From NCBI GenBank assembly GCA_963556195.1, contig CAUVYP010000244.1, positions 3,286,001-3,350,000 of the forward strand: DNA of 64,000 bases. The letters are read 5' to 3'. The stretch's first letter is position 1. The number at the start of each line of letters is the position of its first letter. This document shows positions 12,518-26,027 of the stretch, piece after piece. The stretch is from Sepiola atlantica (lineage: Eukaryota; Mollusca; Cephalopoda; Sepiida; Sepiolidae). The notes under the pieces were generated by a model. The model was not told where the DNA came from. It was given only the letters and a program-made list of their open reading frames with translations, and searched no databases. The translations under genes were made by a program, and so were the position numbers.

Positions 12518-13188
12518 AGACAGTCGCGGAGACACATTTTCTACTGAAGTACCAAGTTTCAGAAGTGCAGCTCTTGTACTGCCGCAGATATGTCGATACA
12601 AACTGAATACGCAAAACATCAACAAAATTTAGCGCGTTTTAAAGTAGATATCGCTTTTGTTTATAACTTCCACATTTATTCGAATTGTGCAACGAAACTT
12701 TGCAGACAGTATCGAATAGGCCTTTTCTACTGAAGTACCCAGTTTCAGAAGTGCAGCTCTTGTACTGCCGGAGATATGTCGATACAAACTGAATACGCAA
12801 AACATCAACAAAATTTAGCGCGTTTTAAAGTTGATATCGCTTTTGTTTATAACTTCCACATTTATTCGAATTGTGCAACGAAACTTTGCAGACAGTCTCA
12901 AATAGGCCTTTTCTACTGAAGTACCAAGTTTCAGAAGTGCAGCTCTTGTACTGCCGGAGATATGTCGATACAAACTGAATACGCAAAACATCAACAAAAT
13001 TTAGCGCGTTTTAAAGTTGATATCGCTTTAGTTTATAACTTCCACATTTATTCGAATTGTGCAACGAAACTTTGCAGACAGTCTGGAATCGGCCTCTTCT
13101 ACTGAAGTACCAAGTTTCAGAAGTGCAGCTGTTGTACTGCCGGAGATATGTCGATACAAACTGAATACGCAAAACATCAACAAAATTT
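10026..13188. repeat. 17-mer higher-order repeat, copy 2
   Basis: Same 17-monomer order and tags as 6863-10025, directly following it, with the inserted A at 10866. It differs in the 15th monomer (from 12631), which has GTAGATATC and GTACCCAGTTTC instead of GAAACATTGC and AGGTCTT, so this part comes from another HOR variant. It also has the single change CCAAATTTC at about 12184 and GCAGCTGTTGTAC near 13127. Confidence 0.88.
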
Positions 13189-14118
13189 AGCGCGTTTTGA
13201 AGTTGATATCGCTTTTGTTTATAACTTCCACATTTATTCGAATTGTGCAACGAAACTTTGCAGACAGTCGCGGAGACACATTTTCTACTGAAGTACCAAG
13301 TTTCAGAAGTGCAGCTCTTGTACTGCCGGAGATATGTCGATACAAACTGAATACGCAAAACATCAACAAAATTTAGCGCGTTTTAAAGTTGATATCGCTT
13401 TTGTTTATAACTTCCACATTTATTCGAATTGTGCAACGAAACTTTGCAGACAGTCGCGGAGACACATGTTCTACTGAAGTACCAAGTTTCAGAAGTGCAG
13501 CTCTTGTACTGCCGGAGATATGTCGATACAAACTGAATACGCAAAACATCAACAAAATTTAGCGCGTTTTAAAGTTGATATCGCTTTTGTTTATAACTTC
13601 CACATTTATTCGAATTGTGCAACGAAACTTTGCAGACAGTCTCGAATAGGCCTTTTCTACTGGAGTACCAAGTTTCAGAAGTGCAGCTCTTGTACTGCCG
13701 GAGATATGTCGATACAAACTGAATACGCAAAACATCAACAAAATTTAGCGCGTTTTACAGTTGATATCGCTTTTGTTTATAACTTCCACATTTATTCGAA
13801 TTGTGCAACGAAACTTTGCAGACAGTCTCGAATAGGCCTTTTCTACTGAAGTACCAAGTTTCAGAAGTGCAGCTCTTGTACTGCCGGAGATATGTCGATA
13901 CAAACTAAATACGCAAAACATCAACAAAATTTAGCGCGTTTTAAAGTTGATATCGCTTTTGTTTATAACTTCACCATTTATTCGAATTGTCCAACGAAAC
14001 TTTGCAGACAGTCGCGGAGACACATTTTCTACTGAAGTACCACGTTTCAGAAGTGCAACTCTTGCACTGCCGGAGATATGTCGATACAAACTGAATACGC
14101 AAAACATCAACAAAATTT
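13189..14118. repeat. Five-monomer spacer block between 17-mers (930 bp)
   Basis: Five monomers (class 1 with TTTTGAAG head; class 1 CACATGTTC; class 2 CTGGAGTACC; class 2 AACTAAATAC; class 1 CTTCACCATT / GTCCAACG / GCAACTCTTGCAC) stand between 17-mer copies 2 and 3. They match 5933-6862, which stands before copy 1. This places 17+17+5 monomers as the composition of the 39-mer. Confidence 0.87.
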
Positions 14119-17100
14119 AGCGCGTTTGAAAGTTGATATCGCTTTTGTTTATAACTTCCACATTTATTCGAATTGTGCAACGAAACTTTGCAGACAGTCT
14201 GGAATCGGCCTCTTCTACTGAAGTACCAAGTTTCAGAAGTGCAGCTCTTGTACTGCCGGAGATATGTCGATACAAACTGAATACGCAAAACATCAACAAA
14301 ATTTAGCGCGTTTGAAAATTGATATCGCTTTTGTTTATAACTTCCACATTTATTCGAATTGTGCAACGAAACTTTGCAGACAGTCTCAAATAGGCCTTTT
14401 CCACTGAAGTACCAAGTTTCAGAAGTGCAGCTCTTGTACTGCCGGAGATATGTCGATACAAACTGAATACGCAAAACATCAACAAAATTTAGCGCGTTTT
14501 ACAGTTGATATCGCTTTTGTTTATAACTTCCACATTTATTCGAATTGTGCAACGAAACTTTGCAGACAGTCTCAAATAGGCCTTTTCTACTGCAGTACCA
14601 AGTTTCAGAAGTGCAGCTCTTGTACTGCCGCAGATATGTCGATACAAACTGAATACGCAAAACATCAACAAAATTTAGCGCGTTTTAAAGTTGATATCGC
14701 TTTTGTTTATAACTTCCACATTTATTCGAATTGTGCAACGAAACTTTGCAGACAGTATCGAATAGGCCTTTTCTACTGAAGTACCAAGTTTAAGAAGTGC
14801 AGCTCTTGTACTGCCGGAGATATGTCCATACAAACTGAATACGCAAAACATCAATAAAATTTAGCGCGTTTTAATGTTGATATCGCTTTTGATTATAACT
14901 TCCACATTTATTCGAATTGTGCAACGAAACTTTGCAGACAGTCTCGAATAGGCCTTTTACTACTGAAGTACCAAGTTTCAGAAGTGCAGCTCTTGTACTG
15001 CCGGAGATATGTCGATACAAACTGAATACGCAAAACATCAACAAAATTTAGCGCGTTTTAAAGTTGATATCGCTTTTGTTTATAACTTCCACATTTATTC
15101 GAATTGTGCAACGAAACTTTGCAGACAGTCTCAAATAGGCCTTTTCTACTGAAGTACCAAGTTTCAGAAGTGCAGCTCTTGTACTGCCGGAGATATGTCG
15201 ATACAAACTGAATACGCAAAACATCAACAAAATTTAGCGCGTTTTAAAGTTGATATCGCTTTAGTTCATAACTTCCACATTTATTCGAATTGTGCAACGA
15301 AACTTTGCAGACAGTCTGGAATCGGCCTCTTCTACTGAAGTACCAAGTTTCAGAAGTGCAGCTCTTGTACTGCCGGAGATATGTCGATACAAACTGAATA
15401 CACAAAACATCAACAAAATTTAGCGCGTTTTAAAGTTGATATCGCTTTTGTTTATAACTTCCACATTTATTCGAATTGTGCAACGAAACTTTGCAGACAG
15501 TCGCAGAGACACATTTTCTACTGAAGTACCAAGTTTCAGAAGTGCAACTCTTGTACTGCCGGAAGTTTGTCGATACAAACTAAATACGCAAAACATCAAC
15601 AAAATTTAGCGCGTTTTAAAGTTGATATCGCTTTTGTTTATAACTTCCACATTTATTCGAATTGTGCAACGAAACTTTGCAGACAGTCGCGGAGACACAT
15701 TTTCTACTGAAGTACCAGGTTTCAGAAGTGCAGCTCTTGTACTGTTGGAGATATGTCGATACAAACTGAATACGCAAAACATCAACAAAATTTAGCGCGT
15801 TTTGAAGTTGATATCGCTTTTGTTTATAACTTCCACATTTATTCGAATTGTGCAACGAAACTTTGCAGACAGTCTCGAATAGGCCTTTTCTACTGAAGTA
15901 CCAAGTTTCAGAAGTGCAGCTCTTGTACTGCCGGAGATATGTCGATACAAACTGAATACGCAAAACATCAACAAAATTTAGCGCGTTTTAAAGTTGATAT
16001 CGCTTTTGTTTATAACTTCCACATTTATTCGAATTGTGCAACGAAACTTTGCAGACAGTCTCGAATAGGCCTTTTCTACTGGAGTACCAAGTTTCAGTAG
16101 TGCAGCTCTTGTACTGCCGGAGATATGTCGATACAAACTGAATACGCAAAACATCAACAAAATTTAGCGCGTTTTACAGTTGATATCGCTTTTGTTTATA
16201 ACTTCCACATTTATTCGAATTGTGCAACGAAACTTTGCAGACAGTCTCGAATAGGCCTTTTCTACTGAAGTACCAAGTTTCAGAAGTGCAGCTCTTGTAC
16301 TGCCGGAGATATGTCGATACAAACTAAATACGCAAAACATCAACAAAATTTAGCGCGTTTTAAAGTTGATATCGCTTTTGTTTATAACTTCCACATTTAT
16401 TCGAATTGTGCAACGAAACTTTGCAGACAGTCGCGGAGACACATGTTCTACTGAAGTACCCAGTTTCAGAAGTGCAGCTCTTGTACTGCCGGAGATATGT
16501 CGATACAAACTGAATACGCAAAACATCAACAAAATTTAGCGCGTTTTAAAGTTGATATCGCTTTTGTTTATAACTTCCACATTTATTCGAATTGTGCAAC
16601 GAAACTTTGAAGACAGTCGCGGAGACACATTTTCTACTGAAGTACCAAGTTTCAGAAGTGCAGCTCTTGTACTGCCGCAGATATGTCGATACAAACTGAA
16701 TACGCAAAACATCAACAAAATTTAGCGCGTTTTAAAGTTGATATCGCTTTTGTTTATAACTTCCACATTTATTCGAATTGTGCAACGAAACATTGCAGAC
16801 AGTATCGAATAGGTCTTTTCTACTGAAGTACCAAGTTTCAGAAGTGCAGCTCTTGTACTGCCGGAGATATGTCGATACAAACTGAATACGCAAAACATCA
16901 ACAAAATTTAGCGCGTTTTAAAGTTGATATCGCTTTTGTTTATAACTTCCACATTTATTCGAATTGTGCAACGAAACTTTGCAGACAGTCTCAAATAGGC
17001 CTTTTCTACTGAAGTACCAAGTTTCAGAAGTGCAGCTCTTGTACTGCCGGAGATATGTCGATACAAACTGAATACGCAAAACATCAACAAAATTTAGCGC

Positions 17101-17281
17101 GTTTTAAAGTTGATATCGCTTTAGTTTATAACTTCCACATTTATTCGAATTGTGCAACGAAACTTTGCAGACAGTCTGGAATCGGCCTCTTCTACTGAAG
17201 TACCAAGTTTCAGAAGTGCAGCTCTTGTACTGCCGGAGATATGTCGATACAAACTGAATACGCAAAACATCAACAAAATTT
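14119..17281. repeat. 17-mer higher-order repeat, copy 3
   Basis: Matches 6863-10025 at a distance of 7,256 bp, including GAAACATTGCAG with AGGTCTTTTC in the 15th monomer (about 16791-16820) and the inserted A at 14959. I saw no difference between the two. Confidence 0.9.
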
Positions 17282-20200
17282 AGCGCGTTTGAAAGTTGAT
17301 ATCGCTTTTGTTTATAACTTCCACATTTATTCGAATTGTGCAACGAAACTTTGCAGACAGTCTGGAATCGGCCTCTTCTACTGAAGTACCAAGTTTCAGA
17401 AGTGCAGCTCTTGTACTGCCGGAGATATGTCGATACAAACTGAATACGCAAAACATCAACAAAATTTAGCGCGTTTGAAAATTGATATCGCTTTTGTTTA
17501 TAACTTCCACATTTATTCGAATTGTGCAACGAAACTTTGCAGACAGTCTCAAATAGGCCTTTTCCACTGAAGTACCAAGTTTCAGAAGTGCAGCTCTTGT
17601 ACTGCCGGAGATATGTCGATACAAACTGAATACGCAAAACATCAACAAAATTTAGCGCGTTTTACAGTTGATATCGCTTTTGTTTATAACTTCCACATTT
17701 ATTCGAATTGTGCAACGAAACTTTGCAGACAGTCTCAAATAGGCCTTTTCTACTGCAGTACCAAGTTTCAGAAGTGCAGCTCTTGTACTGCCGCAGATAT
17801 GTCGATACAAACTGAATACGCAAAACATCAACAAAATTTAGCGCGTTTTAAAGTTGATATCGCTTTTGTTTATAACTTCCACATTTATTCGAATTGTGCA
17901 ACGAAACTTTGCAGACAGTATCGAATAGGCCTTTTCTACTGAAGTACCAAGTTTAAGAAGTGCAGCTCTTGTACTGCCGGAGATATGTCCATACAAACTG
18001 AATACGCAAAACATCAATAAAATTTAGCGCGTTTTAATGTTGATATCGCTTTTGATTATAACTTCCACATTTATTCGAATTGTGCAACGAAACTTTGCAG
18101 ACAGTCTCGAATAGGCCTTTTACTACTGAAGTACCAAGTTTCAGAAGTGCAGCTCTTGTACTGCCGGAGATATGTCGATACAAACTGAATACGCAAAACA
18201 TCAACAAAATTTAGCGCGTTTTAAAGTTGATATCGCTTTTGTTTATAACTTCCACATTTATTCGAATTGTGCAACGAAACTTTGCAGACAGTCTCAAATA
18301 GGCCTTTTCTACTGAAGTACCAAGTTTCAGAAGTGCAGCTCTTGTACTGCCGGAGATATGTCGATACAAACTGAATACGCAAAACATCAACAAAATTTAG
18401 CGCGTTTTAAAGTTGATATCGCTTTAGTTCATAACTTCCACATTTATTCGAATTGTGCAACGAAACTTTGCAGACAGTCTGGAATCGGCCTCTTCTACTG
18501 AAGTACCAAGTTTCAGAAGTGCAGCTCTTGTACTGCCGGAGATATGTCGATACAAACTGAATACACAAAACATCAACAAAATTTAGCGCGTTTTAAAGTT
18601 GATATCGCTTTTGTTTATAACTTCCACATTTATTCGAATTGTGCAACGAAACTTTGCAGACAGTCGCAGAGACACATTTTCTACTGAAGTACCAAGTTTC
18701 AGAAGTGCAACTCTTGTACTGCCGGAAGTTTGTCGATACAAACTAAATACGCAAAACATCAACAAAATTTAGCGCGTTTTAAAGTTGATATCGCTTTTGT
18801 TTATAACTTCCACATTTATTCGAATTGTGCAACGAAACTTTGCAGACAGTCGCGGAGACACATTTTCTACTGAAGTACCAGGTTTCAGAAGTGCAGCTCT
18901 TGTACTGTTGGAGATATGTCGATACAAACTGAATACGCAAAACATCAACAAAATTTAGCGCGTTTTGAAGTTGATATCGCTTTTGTTTATAACTTCCACA
19001 TTTATTCGAATTGTGCAACGAAACTTTGCAGACAGTCTCGAATAGGCCTTTTCTACTGAAGTACCAAGTTTCAGAAGTGCAGCTCTTGTACTGCCGGAGA
19101 TATGTCGATACAAACTGAATACGCAAAACATCAACAAAATTTAGCGCGTTTTAAAGTTGATATCGCTTTTGTTTATAACTTCCACATTTATTCGAATTGT
19201 GCAACGAAACTTTGCAGACAGTCTCGAATAGGCCTTTTCTACTGGAGTACCAAGTTTCAGTAGTGCAGCTCTTGTACTGCCGGAGATATGTCGATACAAA
19301 CTGAATACGCAAAACATCAACAAAATTTAGCGCGTTTTACAGTTGATATCGCTTTTGTTTATAACTTCCACATTTATTCGAATTGTGCAACGAAACTTTG
19401 CAGACAGTCTCGAATAGGCCTTTTCTACTGAAGTACCAAGTTTCAGAAGTGCAGCTCTTGTACTGCCGGAGATATGTCGATACAAACTAAATACGCAAAA
19501 CATCAACAAAATTTAGCGCGTTTTAAAGTTGATATCGCTTTTGTTTATAACTTCCACATTTATTCGAATTGTGCAACGAAACTTTGCAGACAGTCGCGGA
19601 GACACATGTTCTACTGAAGTACCCAGTTTCAGAAGTGCAGCTCTTGTACTGCCGGAGATATGTCGATACAAACTGAATACGCAAAACATCAACAAAATTT
19701 AGCGCGTTTTAAAGTTGATATCGCTTTTGTTTATAACTTCCACATTTATTCGAATTGTGCAACGAAACTTTGAAGACAGTCGCGGAGACACATTTTCTAC
19801 TGAAGTACCAAGTTTCAGAAGTGCAGCTCTTGTACTGCCGCAGATATGTCGATACAAACTGAATACGCAAAACATCAACAAAATTTAGCGCGTTTTAAAG
19901 TTGATATCGCTTTTGTTTATAACTTCCACATTTATTCGAATTGTGCAACGAAACATTGCAGACAGTATCGAATAGGTCTTTTCTACTGAAGTACCAAGTT
20001 TCAGAAGTGCAGCTCTTGTACTGCCGGAGATATGTCGATACAAACTGAATACGCAAAACATCAACAAAATTTAGCGCGTTTTAAAGTTGATATCGCTTTT
20101 GTTTATAACTTCCACATTTATTCGAATTGTGCAACGAAACTTTGCAGACAGTCTCAAATAGGCCTTTTCTACTGAAGTACCAAGTTTCAGAAGTGCAGCT

Positions 20201-20444
20201 CTTGTACTGCCGGAGATATGTCGATACAAACTGAATACGCAAAACATCAACAAAATTTAGCGCGTTTTAAAGTTGATATCGCTTTAGTTTATAACTTCCA
20301 CATTTATTCGAATTGTGCAACGAAACTTTGCAGACAGTCTGGAATCGGCCTCTTCTACTGAAGTACCAAGTTTCAGAAGTGCAGCTCTTGTACTGCCGGA
20401 GATATTTCGATACAAACTGAATACGCAAAACATCAACAAAATTT
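17282..20444. repeat. 17-mer higher-order repeat, copy 4
   Basis: Directly follows copy 3, with the inserted A at 18122. Its 15th monomer has the GAAACATTGCAG / AGGTCTT form (like copies 1 and 3, unlike copy 2). The last, class G, monomer has the private change GATATTTCGATAC near 20403. The regular 17-mer order stops here. Confidence 0.88.
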
Positions 20445-21561
20445 AGCGCGTTTTAAAGTTGATATCGCTTTTGTTTATAACTTCCACATTTATTCGAATT
20501 GTGCAACGAAACTTTGCAGACAGTCGCGGAGACACATTTTCTACTGAAGTACCAAGTTTCAGAAGTGCAGCTCTTGTACTGCCGCAGATATGTCGATACA
20601 AACTGAATACGCAAAACATCAACAAAATTTAGCGCGTTTTAAAGTTGATATCGCTTTTGTTTATAACTTCCTCATTTATTCGAATTGTGCAACGAAACAT
20701 TGCAGACAGTATCGAATAGGTCTTTTCTACTGAAGTACCAAGTTTCAGAAGTGCAGCTCTTGTACTGCCGGAGATATGTCGATACAAACTGAATACGCAA
20801 AACATCAACAAAATTTAGCGCGTTTTAAAGTTGATATCGCTTTTGTTTATAACTTCCACATGTATTCGAATTGTGCAACGAAACTTTGCAGACAGTCGCG
20901 GAGACACATGTTCTACTGAAGTACCAAGTTTCAGAAGTGCAGCTGTTGTACTGCCGGAGATATGTCGATACAAACTGAATACGCAAAACATCAACAAAAT
21001 TTAGCGCGTTTGTAAGTTGATATCGCTTTTGTTTATAACTTCCACATTTATTCGAATTGTGCAACGAAACTTTGCAGACAGTCGCGGAGACACATTTTCT
21101 ACTGAAGTACCAAGTTTCAGAAGTGCAGCTCTTGTACTGCCGCAGATATGTCGATACAAACTGAATACGCAAAACATCAACAAAATTTAGCGCGTTTTAA
21201 AGTTGATATCGCTTTTGTTTATAACTTCCACATTTATTCGAATTGTGCAACGAAACTTTGAAGACAGTCGCGGAGACACATTTTCTACTGAAGTACCAAG
21301 TTTCAGAAGTGCAGCTCTTGTACTGCCGGAGATATGTCCATACAAACTGAATACGCAAAACATCAATAAAATTTAGCGCGTTTTAATGTTGATATCGCTT
21401 TTGATTATAACTTCCACATTTATTCGAATTGTGCAACGAAACTTTGCAGACAGTCTCGAATAGGCCTTTTACTACTGAAGTACCAAGTTTCAGAAGTGCA
21501 GCTCTTGTACTGCCGGAGATATGTCGATACAAACTGAATACGCAAAACATCAACAAAATTT
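20445..21561. repeat. Breakpoint zone with rearranged monomers
   Basis: Six monomers break the 17-mer order. The first two repeat the GCCGCAG and GAAACATTGC types just passed, the second with CTTCCTCATT (about 20670). The next two carry CACATGTATTCG, GCAGCTGTTGTAC, then TTTGTAAGTTG. The monomer at 21189-21374 is a join: it has CTTTGAAGACAG from the 14th position of the 17-mer but GTCCATACAAAC with CATCAATAAAAT from the 4th. After it the order resumes at the 5th position, with the inserted A at 21471. Confidence 0.82.
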
Positions 21562-21933
21562 AGCGCGTTTTAAAGTTGATATCGCTTTTGTTTATAACTT
21601 CCACATTTATTCGAATTGTGCAACGAAACTTTGCAGACAGTCTCAAATAGGCCTTTTCTACTGAAGTACCAAGTTTCAGAAGTGCAGCTCTTGTACTGCC
21701 GGAGATATGTCGATACAAACTGAATACGCAAAACATCAACAAAATTTAGCGCGTTTTAAAGTTGATATCGCTTTAGTTTATAACTTCCACATTTATTCGA
21801 ATTGTGCAACGAAACTTTGCAGACAGTCTGGAATCGGCCTCTTCTACTGAAGTACCAAGTTTCAGAAGTGCAGCTCTTGTACTGCCGGAGATATGTCGAT
21901 ACAAACTGAATACGCAAAACATCAACAAAATTT

Positions 21934-24351
21934 AGCGCGTTTTAAAGTTGATATCGCTTTTGTTTATAACTTCCACATTTATTCGAATTGTGCAACGAAA
22001 CTTTGCAGACAGTCGCAGAGACACATTTTCTACTGAAGTACCAAGTTTCAGAAGTGCAACTCTTGTACTGCCGGAAGTTTGTCGATACAAACTAAATACG
22101 CAAAACATCAACAAAATTTAGCGCGTTTTAAAGTTGATATCGCTTTTGTTTATAACTTCCACATTTATTCGAATTGTGCAACGAAACTTTGCAGACAGTC
22201 GCGGAGACACATTTTCTACTGAAGTACCAGGTTTCAGAAGTGCAGCTCTTGTACTGTTGGAGATATGTCGATACAAACTGAATACGCAAAACATCAACAA
22301 AATTTAGCGCGTTTTACAGTTGATATCGCTTTTGTTTATAACTTCCACATTTATTCGAATTGTGCAACGAAACTTTGCAGACAGTCTCAAATAGGCCTTT
22401 TCTACTGAAGTACCAAGTTTCAGAAGTGCAGCTCTTGTACTGCCGGAGATATGTCGATACAAACTGAATACGCAAAACATAAACAAAATTTAGCGCGTTT
22501 TGAAGTTGATATCGCTTTTGTTTATAACTTCCACATTTATTCGAATTGTGCAACGAAACTTTGCAGACAGTCGCGGAGACACATTTTCTACTGAAGTACC
22601 AAGTTTCAGAAGTGCAGCTCTTGTACTGCCGGAGATATGTCGATACAAACTGAATACGCAAAACATCAACAAAATTTAGCGCGTTTTAAAGTTGATATCG
22701 CTTTTGTTTATAACTTCCACATTTATTCGAATTGTGCAACGAAACTTTGCAGACAGTCTCAAATAGGCCTTTTCTACTGAAGTACCAAGTTTCAGAAGTG
22801 CAGCTCTTGTACTGCCGGAGATATGTCGATACAAACTGAATACGCAAAACATCAACAAAATTTAGCGCGTTTTAAAGTTGATATCGCTTTAGTTTATAAC
22901 TTCCACATTTATTCGAATTGTGCAACGAAACTTTGCAGACAGTCTGGAATCGGCCTCTTCTACTGAAGTACCAAGTTTCAGAAGTGCAGCTCTTGTACTG
23001 CCGGAGATATGTCGATACAAACTGAATACGCAAAACATCAACAAAATTTAGCGCGTTTTAAAGTTGATATCGCGTTTGTTTATAACTTCCACATTTATTC
23101 GAATTGTGCAACGAAACTTTGCAGACAGTCGCAGAGACACATTTTCTACTGAAGTACCAAGTTTCAGAAGTGCAGCTTTTGTACTGCCGGAGATATGTCG
23201 ATACAAACTGAATACGCAAAACATCAACAAAATTTAGCGCGTTTTAAAGTTGATATCGCTTTTGTTTATAACTTCCACATTTATTCGAATTGTGCAACGA
23301 AACTTTGCAGACAGTCGCGGAGACACATTTTCTACTGAAGTACCAAGTTTCAGAAGTGCAGCTCTTGTACTGCCGGGGATATGTCGATACAAACTGAATA
23401 CGCAAAACATCAACAAAATTTAGCGCAGTTTACAGTTGATATCGCTTTTGTTTATAACTTCCACATTTATTCGAATTGTGCAACGAAACTTAGCAGACAG
23501 TCTCGAATAGGCCTTTTTTACTGAACTACCAAGTTTCAGAAGTGCAGCTCTTGTACTGCCGGAGATATGTCGATACAAACTGAATACGCAAAACATCAAC
23601 AAAATTTAGCGCGTTTTAAAGTTGATATCGCTTTTGATTATAACTTCCACATTTATTCGAATTGTGCAACGAAACTTTGCAGACAGTCTCGAATAGGCCT
23701 TTTCTACTGAAGTACCAAGTTTCAGAAGTGCAGCTCTTGTACTGCCGGATATATGTTGATACAAACTGAATACGCAAAACATCATCAAAATTTAGCGCGT
23801 TTTAAAGTTGATATCGCTTTTGTTTATAACTTCCACATTTATTCGAATTGTGCAACGAAACTTTGCAGACAGTCTCAAATAGGCCTTTTCTACTGAAGTA
23901 CCAAGTTTCAGAAGTGCAGCTCTTGTACTGCCGGAGATATGTCGATACAAACTGAATACGCAAAACATCAACAAAATTTAGCGCGTTTTGAAGTTGATAT
24001 CGCTTTTGTTTATAACTTCCACATTTATTCGAATTGTGCAACGAAACTTTGCACCCAGTCGCGGAGACACATTTTCTACTGAAGTACCAAGTTTCAGAAG
24101 TGCAGCTCTTGTACTGCCGGAGATATGTCGATACAAACTGAATACGCAAAACATCAACAAAATTTAGCGCGTTTTAAAGTTGATATCGCTTTTGTTGATA
24201 ACTTCCACATTTATTCGAATTGTGCAACGAAACTTTGTAGACAGTCTCAAATAGGCCTTTTCTACTGAAGTACCAAGTTTCAGAAGTGCAGCTCTTGTAC
24301 TGCCGGAGATATGTCGATACAAACTGAATACGCAAAACATCAACAAAATTT
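21934..24351. repeat. 13-monomer block, copy 1 (partner at 29005-31422)
   Basis: Thirteen monomers whose order returns 7,071 bp later. Shared rare markers include ATATCGCGTTTGTT (about 23068 and 30139), TTTAGCGCAGTTTACAG (about 23421 and 30492), AACTTAGCAGAC, GCCGGATATATG with CATCATCAAAATTT, TTTGCACCCAGTCG and CTTTGTAGACAG. Substitutions have accumulated between copies, for example CATAAACAAAA near 22480 and GTCAAACTACC-like changes near 23524. Confidence 0.85.
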
Positions 24352-26027
24352 AGCGCGTTTTACAGTTGATATCGCTTTTGTTTATAACTTCCACATTCAT
24401 TCGAATTGTGCAACGAAACTTTGCAGACAGTCGCGGAGACACATTTTCTACTGAAGTACCAAGTTTCAGAAGTGCAGCTCTTGTACTGCCGGAGATATGT
24501 CGATACAAACTGAATACGCAAAACATCAACAAAATTTAGCGCGTTTTATAGTTGATATCGCTTTTGTTTATAACTTCCACATTTATTCGAATTGTGCAAC
24601 GAAACTTTGCAGACAGTCGCAGAGACACATGTTCTACTGAAGTACCAAGTTTCAGAAGTGCAGCTCTTGTACTGCCGGAGATATGTCGATACAAACTGAA
24701 TACGCAAAACATCAATAAAATTTAGCGCGTTTTAAAGTTGATATCCCTTTTGATTATAACTTCCACATTTATTCGAATTGTGCAACGAAACTTTGCAGAC
24801 AGTCTCGAATAGGCCTTTTACTACTGAAGTACCAAGTTTCAGAAGTGCAGCTCTTGTACTGCCGGAGATATGTCGATACAAACTGAATACGCAAAACATC
24901 AACAAAATTCAGCGCGTTTTAAAGTTGATATCGCTTTTGTTTATAACTTCCACATTTATTCGAATTGTGCAACGAAACTTTGCAGACAGTCTCAAATAGG
25001 CCTTTTCTACTGAAGTACCAAGTTTCAGAAGTGCAGCTCTTGTACTGCCGGAGATATGTCGATACAAACTGAATACGCAAAACATCAACAAAATTTAGCG
25101 CGTTTTGAAGTTGATATCGCTTTTGTTTATAACTTCCACATTTATTCGAATTGTGCAACGAAACTTTGCACCCAGTCGCGGAGACACATTTTCTACTGAA
25201 GTACCAAGTTTCAGAAGTGCAGCTCTTGTACTGCCGGAGATATGTCGATACAAACTGAATACGCAAAACATCAACAAAATTTAGCGCGTTTTAAAGTTGA
25301 TATCGCTTTTGTTGATAACTTCCACATTTATTCGAATTGTGCAACGAAACTTTGTAGACAGTCTCAAATAGGCCTTTTCTACTGAAGTACCAAGTTTCAG
25401 AAGTGCAGCTCTTGTACTGCCGGAGATATGTCGATACAAACTGAATACGCAAAACATCAACAAAATTTAGCGCGTTTTACAGTTGATATCGCTTTTGTTT
25501 ATAACTTCCACATTCATTCGAATTGTGCAACGAAACTTTGCAGACAGTCGCGGAGACACATTTTCTACTGAAGTACCAAGTTTCAGAAGTGCAGCTCTTG
25601 TACTGCCGGAGATATGTCGATACAAACTGAATACGCAAAACATCAACAAAATTTAGCGCGTTTTATAGTTGATATCGCTTTTGTTTATAACTTCCACATT
25701 TATTCGAATTGTGCAACGAAACTTTGCAGACAGTCGCAGAGACACATGTTCTACTGAAGTACCAAGTTTCAGAAGTGCAGCTCTTGTACTGCCGGAGATA
25801 TGTCGATACAAACTGAATACGCAAAACATCAATAAAATTTAGCGCGTTTTAAAGTTGATATCCCTTTTGATTATAACTTCCACATTTATTCGAATTGTGC
25901 AACGAAACTTTGCAGACAGTCTCGAATAGGCCTTTTACTACTGAAGTACCAAGTTTCAGAAGTGCAGCTCTTGTACTGCCGGAGATATGTCGATACAAAC
26001 TGAATACGCAAAACATCAACAAAATTC
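23794..26027. repeat. 6-mer higher-order repeat, two copies of 1,117 bp
   Basis: Copies at 23794-24910 and 24911-26027. Each has a CTCAAATAGG monomer, one with TTTGCACCCAGTCG, one with TTGTTGATAAC and CTTTGTAGACAG, one with CACATTCATTCG, one with CGCAGAGACACATG, and one with GATATCCCTTTTG plus an inserted A (24820, 25937). Both end in AAAATTCAGCGCG. I see no difference between the copies, so this duplication is recent. Confidence 0.9.

Larger units (their letters stand above)
12518..19773. repeat. 39-mer higher-order repeat, 7,256 bp, copy 2
   Basis: Direct tandem copy of 5262-12517, including both inserted A residues (14959 and 18122). The only difference that I noticed in the aligned stretch is position 12184 (CCAAATTTC) against 19440 (CCAAGTTTC). 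The match to the previous unit runs about 130 bp past the unit end, to roughly 19900, where GTTGATATC replaces GTAGATATC. Near identity over 7 kb implies a very recent duplication or recent conversion; an assembly duplication is the main alternative. Confidence 0.9.

Noticed and set aside
5262..19773. Assembly artefact as the sole explanation of the 7,256-bp pair
   Set aside because: Not excluded, but the copies show at least one internal difference (12184/19440) and different flanks, which a simple duplicated contig end would not give. Kept as a real duplication pending read-level checks.
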